A DNA stretch of 44,552 bases from an uncultured Treponema sp. (GTDB lineage Bacteria > Spirochaetota > Spirochaetia > Treponematales > Treponemataceae): positions 1 through 44,552 of the forward strand of contig CAMCRZ010000022.1 in assembly GCA_945877425.1 (NCBI GenBank), in the 5' to 3' direction. A model generated the notes under the pieces. It did not search any database. It was not told where the DNA came from and saw only the letters and a list, made by a program, of their open reading frames with translations. Both the position numbers and the translations under genes were made by a program. Of this stretch, positions 9,751-19,977 are shown piece by piece (position 1 is the stretch's first letter; every line of letters starts with the position of its first letter).

Positions 9751-12700
9751 ATGGAAAAACATTTCTCAAGAAAAGCATCTTTTTTGACGGCAATAGTTGT
9801 GTTCATTACAGCTATATTTTCCTGTGAATTAGGATTAGGTTCTTCAGTTGATACGCAGGCGCCTGTTATAAAGATTACATCTCCAAGTTCATCGGAAGTT
9901 TACAAACAGAACATTGAAGTAAACGGAAGCTGGGCTGACGATAAAGGTGTTGTAAAAATAGAGCTTTCTGTTACAGACACTGATTCAGACAAACTTATGA
10001 CAGCTGAAAAAAAGCTTGCCAATATTGACGAAAATAAATCTTGGAATTATACACTTTATTCAACCAATTCTGTGGATGTTCCTGAAAATGCAGTTGTTCT
10101 TCCAGACGGAAAATATTCTGTAGACGCAACAGCTTACGACAGCAGCGGACATTCTTCTGGAACTTCCAGCCGTTCATTTGAAGTAGACGGAACTGCTCCT
10201 GTAGTAGTTTTGTCCAGACCAAATCTTGATTGCGCAAGTTACGGTCGTTACGTAAGCATTGTAGGAATTATTTCAGACGACCACAGCATAAAGAATATGC
10301 ACATTGATGTTTACGACGAAGCAGGCGAATTAATCGAACTTGCCAAATCAGATTTTTCTGTAGAAGATCCAAGTGAAGTAAACGTTAAAGTTGCACAGTT
10401 TTATCCAAAAAGTGAAGCAGAGTCTTTAACAGGCGACACATTACTTATTTATGAAAATTACGTAAAACTTTACGGCACAGAAGATAACGAATCATTTGAT
10501 ATAACAAAGAAATATACAGCCGTAATTTCTGTAACAGACAAAGCTGGAAATGTAAGCAATAAATCTTATGTAAAGTCAGAATTAAGCGAAGTAATTAAAA
10601 AAGCAACAGGAACAACTGAATCTCCTGAATCTACGGTTTTAAAGAGCATACTTAACGGTTCATATTCATCAGAAACAGGAATATACAACGATGCTCAGGT
10701 AAAGCAGATAAAATCAATTCTTAAAGGAACTATTTACGACACGGAAGATGAATGTTACGACGAAAATTTAAGCGTTTACAATTATCTTGCAGATGAAACT
10801 ACAAAGCTTAGTTTTTCCATTAACTCAAAGGCAAATCCGACTTACGAAATTTCAAGCTTTAAAGTTGACGACGGAAAGTTTAAGGAAAACACTAAAGAAG
10901 GTACTTTAAATATCAAGCTTTCAATGGGTCTTGACAGCAGGGAAATTGAAATCAGTTCCCTTACAGCAAGAATTACCCAAGTTAATGAAACAGGTGAAGC
11001 AATTAAAACTGGAACTGTAATAGATGTTGACGGCTACCACATAAAAGATAATGCAGGTCAGGCAGTTTCAGAAAAATCAGGCTACACAGACGGAAGCGAA
11101 GTATTCTCAATTAACTTAGGCGACTTTGGCAGTGAACTTTCTTCCGGGGCATATTACATTGTAGAAGTAAGCGGTCATGATGAAGATCAAAATGAACTTA
11201 TTCCAAAAAGTGACAGTTCAGGGAACTCATACAAGTACGGATTTTACATTCAGTCCTCAACAAATACAACGGAAGTTTCACTGTCTTCTGAATACACAGA
11301 TATGGATTACGTTAAGGCAGTTGATTATGAAAATGGCATTGTAAAAGTTTTACTTGAAGATTCCGAAGATGCAGAACTTTCTGTTGAAGCTTACGTTTAC
11401 ATAAAAGACAAAATCTATTCAAAGAAGGGTGAACTTGCTACTTCTGAAGTTGAAAAGGAAGAATATAAAGTACGGCCAAAATTAACTGATGGAGAAAATG
11501 TTCTTGACGAAAGCCTTTCAGATGAAAGAAAATTCAGCGGTCATACAAACTATACTTTGGAAATTCCAGTTGACCTTAAATCGTATATGGTAGCAAATCC
11601 TGCAGACAATTATACTATTGCAGTCAGGGTAGTTGCTACTAAAAATGTAGACGGTGCTGATTTAAATGGTTACGGTTATTACTTCATTTATGCTGACAAC
11701 AAGGCACCTGAACTTAAGTTTACAAATGAAGAACTTGCCAACTACAGCAACGGCAGCAGTTTGACAATTACTGAAAAAACTAAAACTGTAAACGAAACTT
11801 CTGCAGGAACTTACATTTATACAATCAACGGAAAGTGGAGCGACTTAAGCGGTTCCGGCACAAGTCAAATTTTATATTCATTAGATTCAACTGAAAAAGG
11901 CACTGGAACTTGGAAAACCCTTGATACAAGCGAAGCACCAGAAGGCGTTCAGTCACTTACAAACTGGGGAAAAGAACTGGACATTTCATCATTTGAAGGA
12001 ACAGGCGAAAAAATCAGTTTTTACGCAACAGATCAGGTTGGCAACGAAACTGAAGTTTACACTTTTACAAATATAACTTACGACTTTGCAATGCCTGCTG
12101 TAAAAGTAACGTCACCTTCTTCAATAGAAAGTTATTATTCATACAATGCAAGCGAGTTGTCTCTTGTAATTACTTCAACTGATTCAAACGGAATTTCCGG
12201 CACTGAAATTGTCTGTGAAAAAGACGGCGCTGAAATTTCTTCTGGAACAAACGGCTACACTTTAGAGCAGGAAGCTGTTTTTGTTGATAATGATACAAAC
12301 CTTTCTACTCAAGTAAGCACTTTAACTTTTAAACGCAACGGTTCTTACGACGGAAAATATAAAGTAACTGCACTTGCTTCTGACATTGCAGACCGTAAGA
12401 CTAACGTAAGCGACGGCGTTTCTTTTGAAATTACAATTGACGGAACTAAGCCGGAATTTAATGCAGATAAAGGACTTAAAATTAAGAGCAGCGATTACAG
12501 TGAAAGTGCATATTACAAAGATACAACTTTAAAAATCGAAGGTTCGTTTAAAGAAGTAACTTCCGGACTTGATACGCTTTACTATTGGATTGGCTATCCT
12601 GGAAGAAGTACAGTTCCTTCTGATTTAACGGCTTCTGGCGGACATGACGGAGAAGTATCTTTTGCTTCAACTTCAAAAGGCGAAGAAATTGCGTTTAGCA

Positions 12701-15700
12701 TAACACCTACAGAATTTGCAGAAGACACTAGCACTTCAAGCAATACTCTTTATTTCCAGGCAAAAGACAAAGCAGGAAATTTAAGCGAAAAAAAGTCTTT
12801 CACAATTCACGTAGATCAGACTGCACCGGAATTCTCCTGTGCATATTACACTTATGATGACAAAGGTTATTCTAATGCAGTAGGCAACGTTTTAACCAGC
12901 GGAAAGAAAGATATAACTGTTTACGGTTCAGTTTCAGATTCTGCCAGCGGAATTAGAAGCCTGACATTTAAATTGGACGGCAAGGAAATTACGCCTTCTT
13001 CTTTAACATATACAACTTCTTCAACTCAAATAGACGATTCAACTTGCTTAAGTTCAGCAGAAAAATTTGCAGAATGGATTTCTCCTACTGATGGATCAAG
13101 CGCACCTGTTTTTGAAGCATTGTCAGATTCAAACAGAAAAAATGTAACTATATGGAAAGCTGTTATTTCGAAAACTGCATTTGCATCAGGCGGTGCTTTA
13201 AGAATTACTTCAACAGATATGGCCGGAAACAACAACGAAGACCAGTCGTTTACTTTCACAGTTGACTCAACTTCTCCAGAAGTAAAGTATTCTCTTAGCG
13301 ACAATTCAGATGTAAACAAAACAATTGTTTTGTCAGGAACTGCTTCTGACGACAAAATGCTTTCAAGCTTAAGTTCTGTTGCTTATTCAACTTCAACTGG
13401 TTCAAGCAAAACATGGCATCCACTTGAAGTTGCTCTTGATGGATTGTACAGCTGGAAAACAGGCGAAATAAACACTTATAATTTATTCCCTGAAACTGAC
13501 ACAACGCCTAAAACTGTTTACTTTAAAGTTACCGCAAACGATACTGCAGGAAACGAAAGTTCTGAATATTTAACAGTTAACGTAGACCAGAACAGCGATC
13601 GCCCGAAGGTTTCACTTTCAAACATCAGTCTTGGAGACAGTATGTCTGGTGAAAATTACGTATGGCTTAAAAATCAGACTGTAATAATCGGAACTGCTTC
13701 TGATGATGACGGAATAAGCAAATTTGAAATCAGTTTAGACGGAACTCACTGGGACGTTGTAACTTTAACAAACGGCTCTTGGTCTTACGAACTGCAGAAT
13801 TTCTTTACTACATCAAACGGTTATGCTGAAAGTGACATTAACACTGACGATAAAAAAGAAACTTTGGCTAACGGTAAGCAGACAATTTATTTTAGAGTAA
13901 CTGATTCTGAAAGCACACAGTTTGTTTCAAAAAATACAAGCGATATTTCTTCAGTTTATCTTGTTGACGGTTCAAACATTTACGGAAGCACTTCTAAAAA
14001 AGATTCAGTTGTTTACGTTCAGGTTGATACTATTTTGCCGGAAGTTATTCTTAAAGGTGCAAAACTTGCCGCAAGCAGCAACTGGACAACTTCTTACTCA
14101 ACTGTAAATGTGGGCGGAAACAACTTAAGCTTTGAACTGAAATTCTCTGCATCAGATGCAAACGGAATTAACGGCTCTACAATAAGCGGTTCTGCAGAAT
14201 TTGCCTACACAGAAAACGGCACTGCCAAAAAAGTCATTGTAGAAAATCCTGTTGTAACAACTGTAACGGAAAACGGCGAAACTAATTACATTACAAAGTT
14301 CACTCTTCCAGAAACAGGCTCTAACAGCAAAGAAACATTAAGCGGAAATTCCGGCTCTGTAAACATTAAAATCACTGTAAAAGACAATGCAGGAAATTCT
14401 TCAAGCCAGACTGCAACTATTGCTTATGATTTTGCAGCACCAACTGTAACTTTAAACAATCCTTCTTCTACACAAATTTCCAGCGGAGACGTTACAGCTT
14501 ACGGAAACATAACTGAAAGTTCTACAACTTACTACGCACTTTCTCCTTCAAGCTCGGCTGTTGGAACTAAAGTTACTTCTTGGGTTGATGAAGACGGAAA
14601 CGCAGGAACTTACAAGGCAGGAGTTTCTAATGCAACTATAAACGTTACGCCTGAATGGACAGAATTTGATTCTGCAACTTCATGGTATTTGTATTTTGAT
14701 GGCGATATAGACAACAAAACTGGCGGCAAACACATTGAAACATTAAATCAGCATTTAATTGACTGGGGCATTACTTACGCTGCAAACGACGGAACTGATA
14801 CAATTGTAAACGGCTTTACTACAGTTGTAAAAATCTTCCTTCACATAAAGGCTGTTGATGGCGCAGGAAATGAAAAACTGTCTTGCTTCCCGATTTTAGT
14901 TGATCCTCAGGGAGACAGACCTTCTGTTACAATTGATTATCCTGAAACAAGCGGAACTACTTTAAGCGGAAACGTAACTTTACGAGGTTCAGCTTCTGAT
15001 CCAAACGGCAGCGTAAAAACTGTATGGGTTCAGCTTGTATCTGAAAAAGATCACACTTCTGATTTCAACTCAATTGTAAGTTACACAGACGGAACTATTT
15101 CAAGTGCAACTGTAGTAAGTTCATTAACACCAACACAGGCTGACATTCAAAGCTGGATTGACAACGGCTACGAAGTTTACGACTTTACAAATTACACTGA
15201 CTCAAGCGTAAAACTTACTTCAGCACCTTCGTCTAACTTTGGAAATTACGGTATTAAGGCAATATTCTCCGGTTCAAGCTGGAACTTAAAAATAAACGGA
15301 AACGGCGAGTATAATCCTAGCAGCGGCACAAACAATGTTGCATTTGCAGTTTACGCAAGAGACAATTCAAACAAACTTAGCAGAATGGCTGCACAGATAA
15401 ATAAATTTGATGCTGATAATCCTGCATTAAGCGGACTTTATCTTGTTCAGTCTGACTCTGATGAAGTTGGCGCTTCAATAACAGCAAGCCGTGAATATAC
15501 AGAAGATATGTGGGTTAAAGGCGAATGGTACTTAACAGGAACTTTAACTGACAAAGATTTAATTTCAAGCTTAACTATTGGAAACGCTGCAGCATCAATT
15601 TCCGGTTCAACTGTTACGATTACAGGAACTGACGCTGCCAAACTTAAAGTTACTGTTTCTGATAAAACTGCAAAGTTTAAGTTTAAGCTTGGAACAGGCG

Positions 15701-18700
15701 GCTCTGGTGAAGTTGGAAACGTTACTCTTGAAATAGATGCAGCTGACGGTGCAAGTACGGCTCATCACTTTAAGGACACATATTCAATTAACTACGATAA
15801 CGTAAATCCTGAACACATAACTTCAGGCGATTATTACAATATTTCTTCGGAAATTAAGCAGACAAACAACTGGTACACTTTTGGTTCACAAGTTACGGAA
15901 AAGACTCAGGCAAGTCAGAATCAGTCTGGATTTGATTACTTAACTTTCTCTTTCAAGCGTGAATTTACAGGCGGAAAAACTGTAGTTTACGACCCAATGC
16001 TTGACAGGTCAGCCAGCGCAATAGTTGTTTCTCCTACAACTGATGCAAATTATACTGCTACAACTCAATCAGAAGGAATGTACTGGATAAGCCAGAGCGT
16101 AACTTACGATTCTCTTGGAAACATTACGCTTTCTTCCGAAAACCCGCACATTCATCCAGGCGGACTTTGCAAGATAAACGGCACAAATTATTTCATCACT
16201 TCTGTAGAAGGCACAAGCGTTAGAATAAGCGGTTCTCTTCTTGCTGATTCAGACAGTGTAAGCGGAACGGCATACTTTGCACTTGCTCTTGTTGTAAACA
16301 ATACAGTTGCAGAAGGTTCAAAAGGCGAATTGCAGACTTCAAGCGGTTACGGCTACGGTTACTACGAAAGTCCAAGCAACGATGACGGCGACAGAATGAT
16401 TGAATCTGTTTCAAAAAGCGGTACAACATGGACTTGGGAAGCAAACATTTGTTCTAAAAATATTCCGGACGGACCTGTAACTTTAACATACACGGCATTC
16501 GATCAGGCAGGCAACTATGCAACACAAAGTACAACCGGAAACATCTGCAATAATGCTCCTCGCTTAGCCGGTGTTAAAATAGGAACTGACTCAAACGGAA
16601 ACGGCAAAATTGATGAAGTCACAAATGCTCAGGGAAAAGTTACTTATTCAGAATGGCACACAGCTTACAGCGGAATGTATTCAACTTACAACAAAGCTGT
16701 TTCTTCTCTCGTTATAACTGATGAAGACAATGATGCTAAAGGCTACGTTACTTTAAACGGCTACACACAGATTGTTCCGGAAATTCTTGGCGGTAACAAC
16801 GAAATTTACTACCAGTACGCTTATGGCTCTTCTAAGTCAGCAAGTGAAACTGCCGCAATGAATAATGTTACAACTCCTCTCGTTGCAACTGAAAATTATC
16901 AGGGTGAAAATACTCTTGCCCTTTCAAATGGAATTGAACTTTCAACAGGTGACATTTTGCGCCTAAACATTTCTGATACAAGCGTAAATTCTCCTGCATG
17001 GTTTACAATCAATTTGTGGGACAAAACGGAAGCAACAGAAGTATTTGCTACAAGCCAGAAAGCTGTAATTCAACTTGCAGCCGGCATTAACATAAGCGAT
17101 ACAACTGTTCCTGAAGTTTCCATTTCTGAACCTTCTGCCGTAGAAGGAAAAGGTCACGTAGAAATTTCTGCTGACTGGAAAGGAACTTCAAGCTACAATT
17201 CATCTGCAACCAGCGGACAATACGACGGCGACACAAAAGTAAGCGGTGTTGTTTCTTACAGCGGAACTGCTAAAGACAATTCAATTTTAAGCGGATTGTA
17301 TTTTGCCATTCCTTCATACAGTACGAAACTCAGTGCATTTAAAGTTTCTGCAGATAAAACTGTGACTATAAGCGGCACAAGTGTTTCTTTCTACAAGCTT
17401 GCATCTTTTGATTCAGCATCATCAACATGGACAACTTACGGCACTTTGGAAGACAACGGCTGGTTAGTTTCCATTACAAACGAAAGCTTTGCAGACGGTC
17501 ACTCAGTTGATTTTGAACTTAAACTGAACACTGCACTTTGCAATACAGTTGCAGCAAATGATGTTAAAGTTTACGTTATTGCAGAAGACATTGGTAAACC
17601 GGCTATAAGTTCTAATTCTGTAAGCAACGGATTGTACACTTATACAATTACATCAACTTCTAACAAAAGCGACAATGCAAGTTATCAGGCTGATATAGTT
17701 CCTTACGTTACTTCAATTGAAAGAACAAGCGCTGTTTCTTTAGGAACAATGAATCGTTCTAATTTAGGAAATTATCCTGTTGCAGAAGGGGAAACTCTTA
17801 CTGTTTACGGCTACAACCTTGGCACAGGAAGTTCAGGCGGTTCTTGGGTAGTAAAAAATTCTGCAGGAACAACTCATGCGACTGGAACAAATGAAAGCGT
17901 CGGCGCAAGTTACTCTTCTGTAGCAGCAGGCTCTGGTTCTTACGCAAACAATGATTACTTTACTTTAACAGCACCAACTTACTCTGGAAACTTCAGCGTA
18001 ACTGTTAACGGAATTGAGTCTCTCAACAACGCAAACAACAACAATGCTGAATATAACGTAGAAAAGTTAAAGATGAGCGGTGTAAGTATGGAGTACACTG
18101 CAAATGATGACCGTTACTTTAGCGTATGGAATTTAGGAAACTGCTTTAAAGATACAAGCGAAGAAACTGAATTTAAACATCCTGTAATGACTGCTGACAA
18201 TAACGGACAACTGTACGCTTCATGGGGAAATCCTTCAAACGGCATTATTCAGTTTAGCTACGGTTTAAATCAAGTTTCTACTCCTATTTACCATTGTTAT
18301 GATCAGCCGGCAGAATATACTTCTGTTTCAATTGATAAAACAGGCAGCGCTGGAGCTTCCGTTCTTTACTTTGGTGAGCATCAAGGAAAATCCGGTTCAT
18401 TCTCTTCTACAGGTTTTTCAAGCAGCATGGTTATTGGCGGTGCTTTTGTAACTCAGATTAAACAGTCTGATATTAACAGCAAAACGACATATACCGGTAC
18501 AACAGATGTAGTTGATGGAAACCCTACTATGTATCTTGATAAATATAACACATCAGGTTTCTATAACTTGTGTAATTACGATATGATACGAAGAATGGGT
18601 TCTTTCAGTAATCCTGGAACTGCTCGCAGCGGAAATTATCTTCATAACATCTGGTATGATTCTTCTTCTTTAAGTTTGCGCTATTCTGTAGTAAATGTTG

Positions 18701-19920
18701 GAGAAAGCAATATTATAGACAATTATAAAAATAACGGAATTGCTGTAGCAGGATGGGTTGTAATTGACGGCGGTTACACTGGACAAGACAGAACTCATAA
18801 CTGGACAAAAAATGGAACATCCGGCAACACATATAATAGGATTATTTCGGGTAATGGAGATCACTCAATAAACGGAACTTCTAACTACACTGAATTTGAT
18901 ACAGATATATTCCTTGCAAGAACTGCATCAAGTAACCCAACGGTATTTACTAAATCGCCATATATAAGCAATAATGACTCATCTACTCAGCTTGTAACTG
19001 AAGGAACTTTATGGAAAGAAGCACCGGCAGCAGGAGATACAATTACACTTTTGCATACAGAAGGTGGAAATTATCAACTTGCATTAAGGCAGGTAACTTC
19101 TTATAGCAACAAAACTATAGGCTGGGAAACCGCAGTTCCTTTTACTTATGATTCTGCAAACGTTTATAAAGGTCCTCTTAATGTAGTTGGTGTTGCAGCT
19201 AATGCTTTTGACACATTAAATTCAACTGGCGTGCATAAAGGTAACTCTGGTTCTTCTGCAGCAATTGACGTTACTGCATCAGGATATCCTGTAATTGCAT
19301 ATTTTGATGATGCTTCTGCTACTTTGCGTGTGGCTTATGCAAATAGTGTTGAACCTAAACTTTCATCAAACTGGACTCGTGTGGAAACTTCTATAGGATG
19401 CAGCGGTGAAGTAAGTCTTAAAGTTGACGGAGCAAATAATCTTCACATTATGTACAACAATGAAGACGGAGTTATGTGTTATGTTAAGGGAACAGTTACT
19501 TTGTCAGGCAGTGCTATTTCAAGTATAGCTTTCTCTGATGAAGAAGAAATTGACGATACAGGTTCACTTGCTTACGGTGCAATTTCTGTTATTTACAACG
19601 GTTCTTCTTACATTCCGACAATGACTTACATCAACAAGGCAAACTCTGTAAATGCAATAAAGTATGCCCAGCGTTCTTCTGCTGATGAAAACGGCAAATG
19701 GAACTTTATGATAATTCCTTCTTTGGGAACAGGTCATTATGCATTGAAAGAAAACAAGCTTTCACTTGAATCAAGCAACAACTGGAGCGGAACTGGAGCT
19801 GTTCTTCAAAATCAGTTTGATACAACTCAGCCTAAAACTGCAACTCCTGCAACTGTAGATTCAGTTATTGCTTACAAGACAAGTACTGCTTTTGAAACTG
19901 CATATTTGAAGAAAGAGTAG
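9751..19920 (+). CDS. Giant Ig-repeat lipoprotein
   Basis: A 3389-aa lipoprotein of unknown specific role. The start at 9751 is chosen because AAAGGA precedes it and it yields a clean signal peptide (MEKHFSRK, hydrophobic core, lipobox IFSC with Cys25); an upstream in-frame start at 9712 lies in the terminator T-tract. Ig-like modules follow from Asp-Thr-Gln-Ala-Pro near residue 32, with repeated openings such as DxTxPEVxxS and GSASDxxGI. The repeats are Ser/Thr/Gly-rich and diverge strongly. The last 600 or so residues change character, with repeated short strands (YPVIAYFDDASATLRVAYAN, NLHIMYNNEDGVMCYV) that look like beta-propeller blades. It probably acts at the cell surface or periplasm with the preceding barrel protein; adhesin, polysaccharide binding or structural roles are all possible. 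Confidence 0.8.
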   Translation: MEKHFSRKASFLTAIVVFITAIFSCELGLGSSVDTQAPVIKITSPSSSEVYKQNIEVNGSWADDKGVVKIELSVTDTDSDKLMTAEKKLANIDENKSWNYTLYSTNSVDVPENAVVLPDGKYSVDATAYDSSGHSSGTSSRSFEVDGTAPVVVLSRPNLDCASYGRYVSIVGIISDDHSIKNMHIDVYDEAGELIELAKSDFSVEDPSEVNVKVAQFYPKSEAESLTGDTLLIYENYVKLYGTEDNESFDITKKYTAVISVTDKAGNVSNKSYVKSELSEVIKKATGTTESPESTVLKSILNGSYSSETGIYNDAQVKQIKSILKGTIYDTEDECYDENLSVYNYLADETTKLSFSINSKANPTYEISSFKVDDGKFKENTKEGTLNIKLSMGLDSREIEISSLTARITQVNETGEAIKTGTVIDVDGYHIKDNAGQAVSEKSGYTDGSEVFSINLGDFGSELSSGAYYIVEVSGHDEDQNELIPKSDSSGNSYKYGFYIQSSTNTTEVSLSSEYTDMDYVKAVDYENGIVKVLLEDSEDAELSVEAYVYIKDKIYSKKGELATSEVEKEEYKVRPKLTDGENVLDESLSDERKFSGHTNYTLEIPVDLKSYMVANPADNYTIAVRVVATKNVDGADLNGYGYYFIYADNKAPELKFTNEELANYSNGSSLTITEKTKTVNETSAGTYIYTINGKWSDLSGSGTSQILYSLDSTEKGTGTWKTLDTSEAPEGVQSLTNWGKELDISSFEGTGEKISFYATDQVGNETEVYTFTNITYDFAMPAVKVTSPSSIESYYSYNASELSLVITSTDSNGISGTEIVCEKDGAEISSGTNGYTLEQEAVFVDNDTNLSTQVSTLTFKRNGSYDGKYKVTALASDIADRKTNVSDGVSFEITIDGTKPEFNADKGLKIKSSDYSESAYYKDTTLKIEGSFKEVTSGLDTLYYWIGYPGRSTVPSDLTASGGHDGEVSFASTSKGEEIAFSITPTEFAEDTSTSSNTLYFQAKDKAGNLSEKKSFTIHVDQTAPEFSCAYYTYDDKGYSNAVGNVLTSGKKDITVYGSVSDSASGIRSLTFKLDGKEITPSSLTYTTSSTQIDDSTCLSSAEKFAEWISPTDGSSAPVFEALSDSNRKNVTIWKAVISKTAFASGGALRITSTDMAGNNNEDQSFTFTVDSTSPEVKYSLSDNSDVNKTIVLSGTASDDKMLSSLSSVAYSTSTGSSKTWHPLEVALDGLYSWKTGEINTYNLFPETDTTPKTVYFKVTANDTAGNESSEYLTVNVDQNSDRPKVSLSNISLGDSMSGENYVWLKNQTVIIGTASDDDGISKFEISLDGTHWDVVTLTNGSWSYELQNFFTTSNGYAESDINTDDKKETLANGKQTIYFRVTDSESTQFVSKNTSDISSVYLVDGSNIYGSTSKKDSVVYVQVDTILPEVILKGAKLAASSNWTTSYSTVNVGGNNLSFELKFSASDANGINGSTISGSAEFAYTENGTAKKVIVENPVVTTVTENGETNYITKFTLPETGSNSKETLSGNSGSVNIKITVKDNAGNSSSQTATIAYDFAAPTVTLNNPSSTQISSGDVTAYGNITESSTTYYALSPSSSAVGTKVTSWVDEDGNAGTYKAGVSNATINVTPEWTEFDSATSWYLYFDGDIDNKTGGKHIETLNQHLIDWGITYAANDGTDTIVNGFTTVVKIFLHIKAVDGAGNEKLSCFPILVDPQGDRPSVTIDYPETSGTTLSGNVTLRGSASDPNGSVKTVWVQLVSEKDHTSDFNSIVSYTDGTISSATVVSSLTPTQADIQSWIDNGYEVYDFTNYTDSSVKLTSAPSSNFGNYGIKAIFSGSSWNLKINGNGEYNPSSGTNNVAFAVYARDNSNKLSRMAAQINKFDADNPALSGLYLVQSDSDEVGASITASREYTEDMWVKGEWYLTGTLTDKDLISSLTIGNAAASISGSTVTITGTDAAKLKVTVSDKTAKFKFKLGTGGSGEVGNVTLEIDAADGASTAHHFKDTYSINYDNVNPEHITSGDYYNISSEIKQTNNWYTFGSQVTEKTQASQNQSGFDYLTFSFKREFTGGKTVVYDPMLDRSASAIVVSPTTDANYTATTQSEGMYWISQSVTYDSLGNITLSSENPHIHPGGLCKINGTNYFITSVEGTSVRISGSLLADSDSVSGTAYFALALVVNNTVAEGSKGELQTSSGYGYGYYESPSNDDGDRMIESVSKSGTTWTWEANICSKNIPDGPVTLTYTAFDQAGNYATQSTTGNICNNAPRLAGVKIGTDSNGNGKIDEVTNAQGKVTYSEWHTAYSGMYSTYNKAVSSLVITDEDNDAKGYVTLNGYTQIVPEILGGNNEIYYQYAYGSSKSASETAAMNNVTTPLVATENYQGENTLALSNGIELSTGDILRLNISDTSVNSPAWFTINLWDKTEATEVFATSQKAVIQLAAGINISDTTVPEVSISEPSAVEGKGHVEISADWKGTSSYNSSATSGQYDGDTKVSGVVSYSGTAKDNSILSGLYFAIPSYSTKLSAFKVSADKTVTISGTSVSFYKLASFDSASSTWTTYGTLEDNGWLVSITNESFADGHSVDFELKLNTALCNTVAANDVKVYVIAEDIGKPAISSNSVSNGLYTYTITSTSNKSDNASYQADIVPYVTSIERTSAVSLGTMNRSNLGNYPVAEGETLTVYGYNLGTGSSGGSWVVKNSAGTTHATGTNESVGASYSSVAAGSGSYANNDYFTLTAPTYSGNFSVTVNGIESLNNANNNNAEYNVEKLKMSGVSMEYTANDDRYFSVWNLGNCFKDTSEETEFKHPVMTADNNGQLYASWGNPSNGIIQFSYGLNQVSTPIYHCYDQPAEYTSVSIDKTGSAGASVLYFGEHQGKSGSFSSTGFSSSMVIGGAFVTQIKQSDINSKTTYTGTTDVVDGNPTMYLDKYNTSGFYNLCNYDMIRRMGSFSNPGTARSGNYLHNIWYDSSSLSLRYSVVNVGESNIIDNYKNNGIAVAGWVVIDGGYTGQDRTHNWTKNGTSGNTYNRIISGNGDHSINGTSNYTEFDTDIFLARTASSNPTVFTKSPYISNNDSSTQLVTEGTLWKEAPAAGDTITLLHTEGGNYQLALRQVTSYSNKTIGWETAVPFTYDSANVYKGPLNVVGVAANAFDTLNSTGVHKGNSGSSAAIDVTASGYPVIAYFDDASATLRVAYANSVEPKLSSNWTRVETSIGCSGEVSLKVDGANNLHIMYNNEDGVMCYVKGTVTLSGSAISSIAFSDEEEIDDTGSLAYGAISVIYNGSSYIPTMTYINKANSVNAIKYAQRSSADENGKWNFMIIPSLGTGHYALKENKLSLESSNNWSGTGAVLQNQFDTTQPKTATPATVDSVIAYKTSTAFETAYLKKE

Positions 19921-19937
19921 TTCTAGAAAACACAAAT

Positions 19938-19977
19938 GGTTGTCCGGGAAGTTAAGTTTTCGGGCAACCTTTTTTTT
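19938..19977 (+). terminator. Intrinsic terminator after the giant lipoprotein gene
   Basis: Stem 19938-19950 against 19957-19969 (GGTTGTCCGG...CGGGCAACC core, 13 pairs including three G-T), 6-nt loop, then eight Ts. The T-tract overlaps the stop codon of the convergent minus-strand gene, so the hairpin lies just beyond that gene's end too. Confidence 0.85.

Noticed and set aside
3344..19920. CRISPR-like or tandem DNA repeats within the giant genes
   Set aside because: The Ig modules repeat at protein level but are too divergent in DNA; no regular repeat-spacer pattern was found anywhere in the window.
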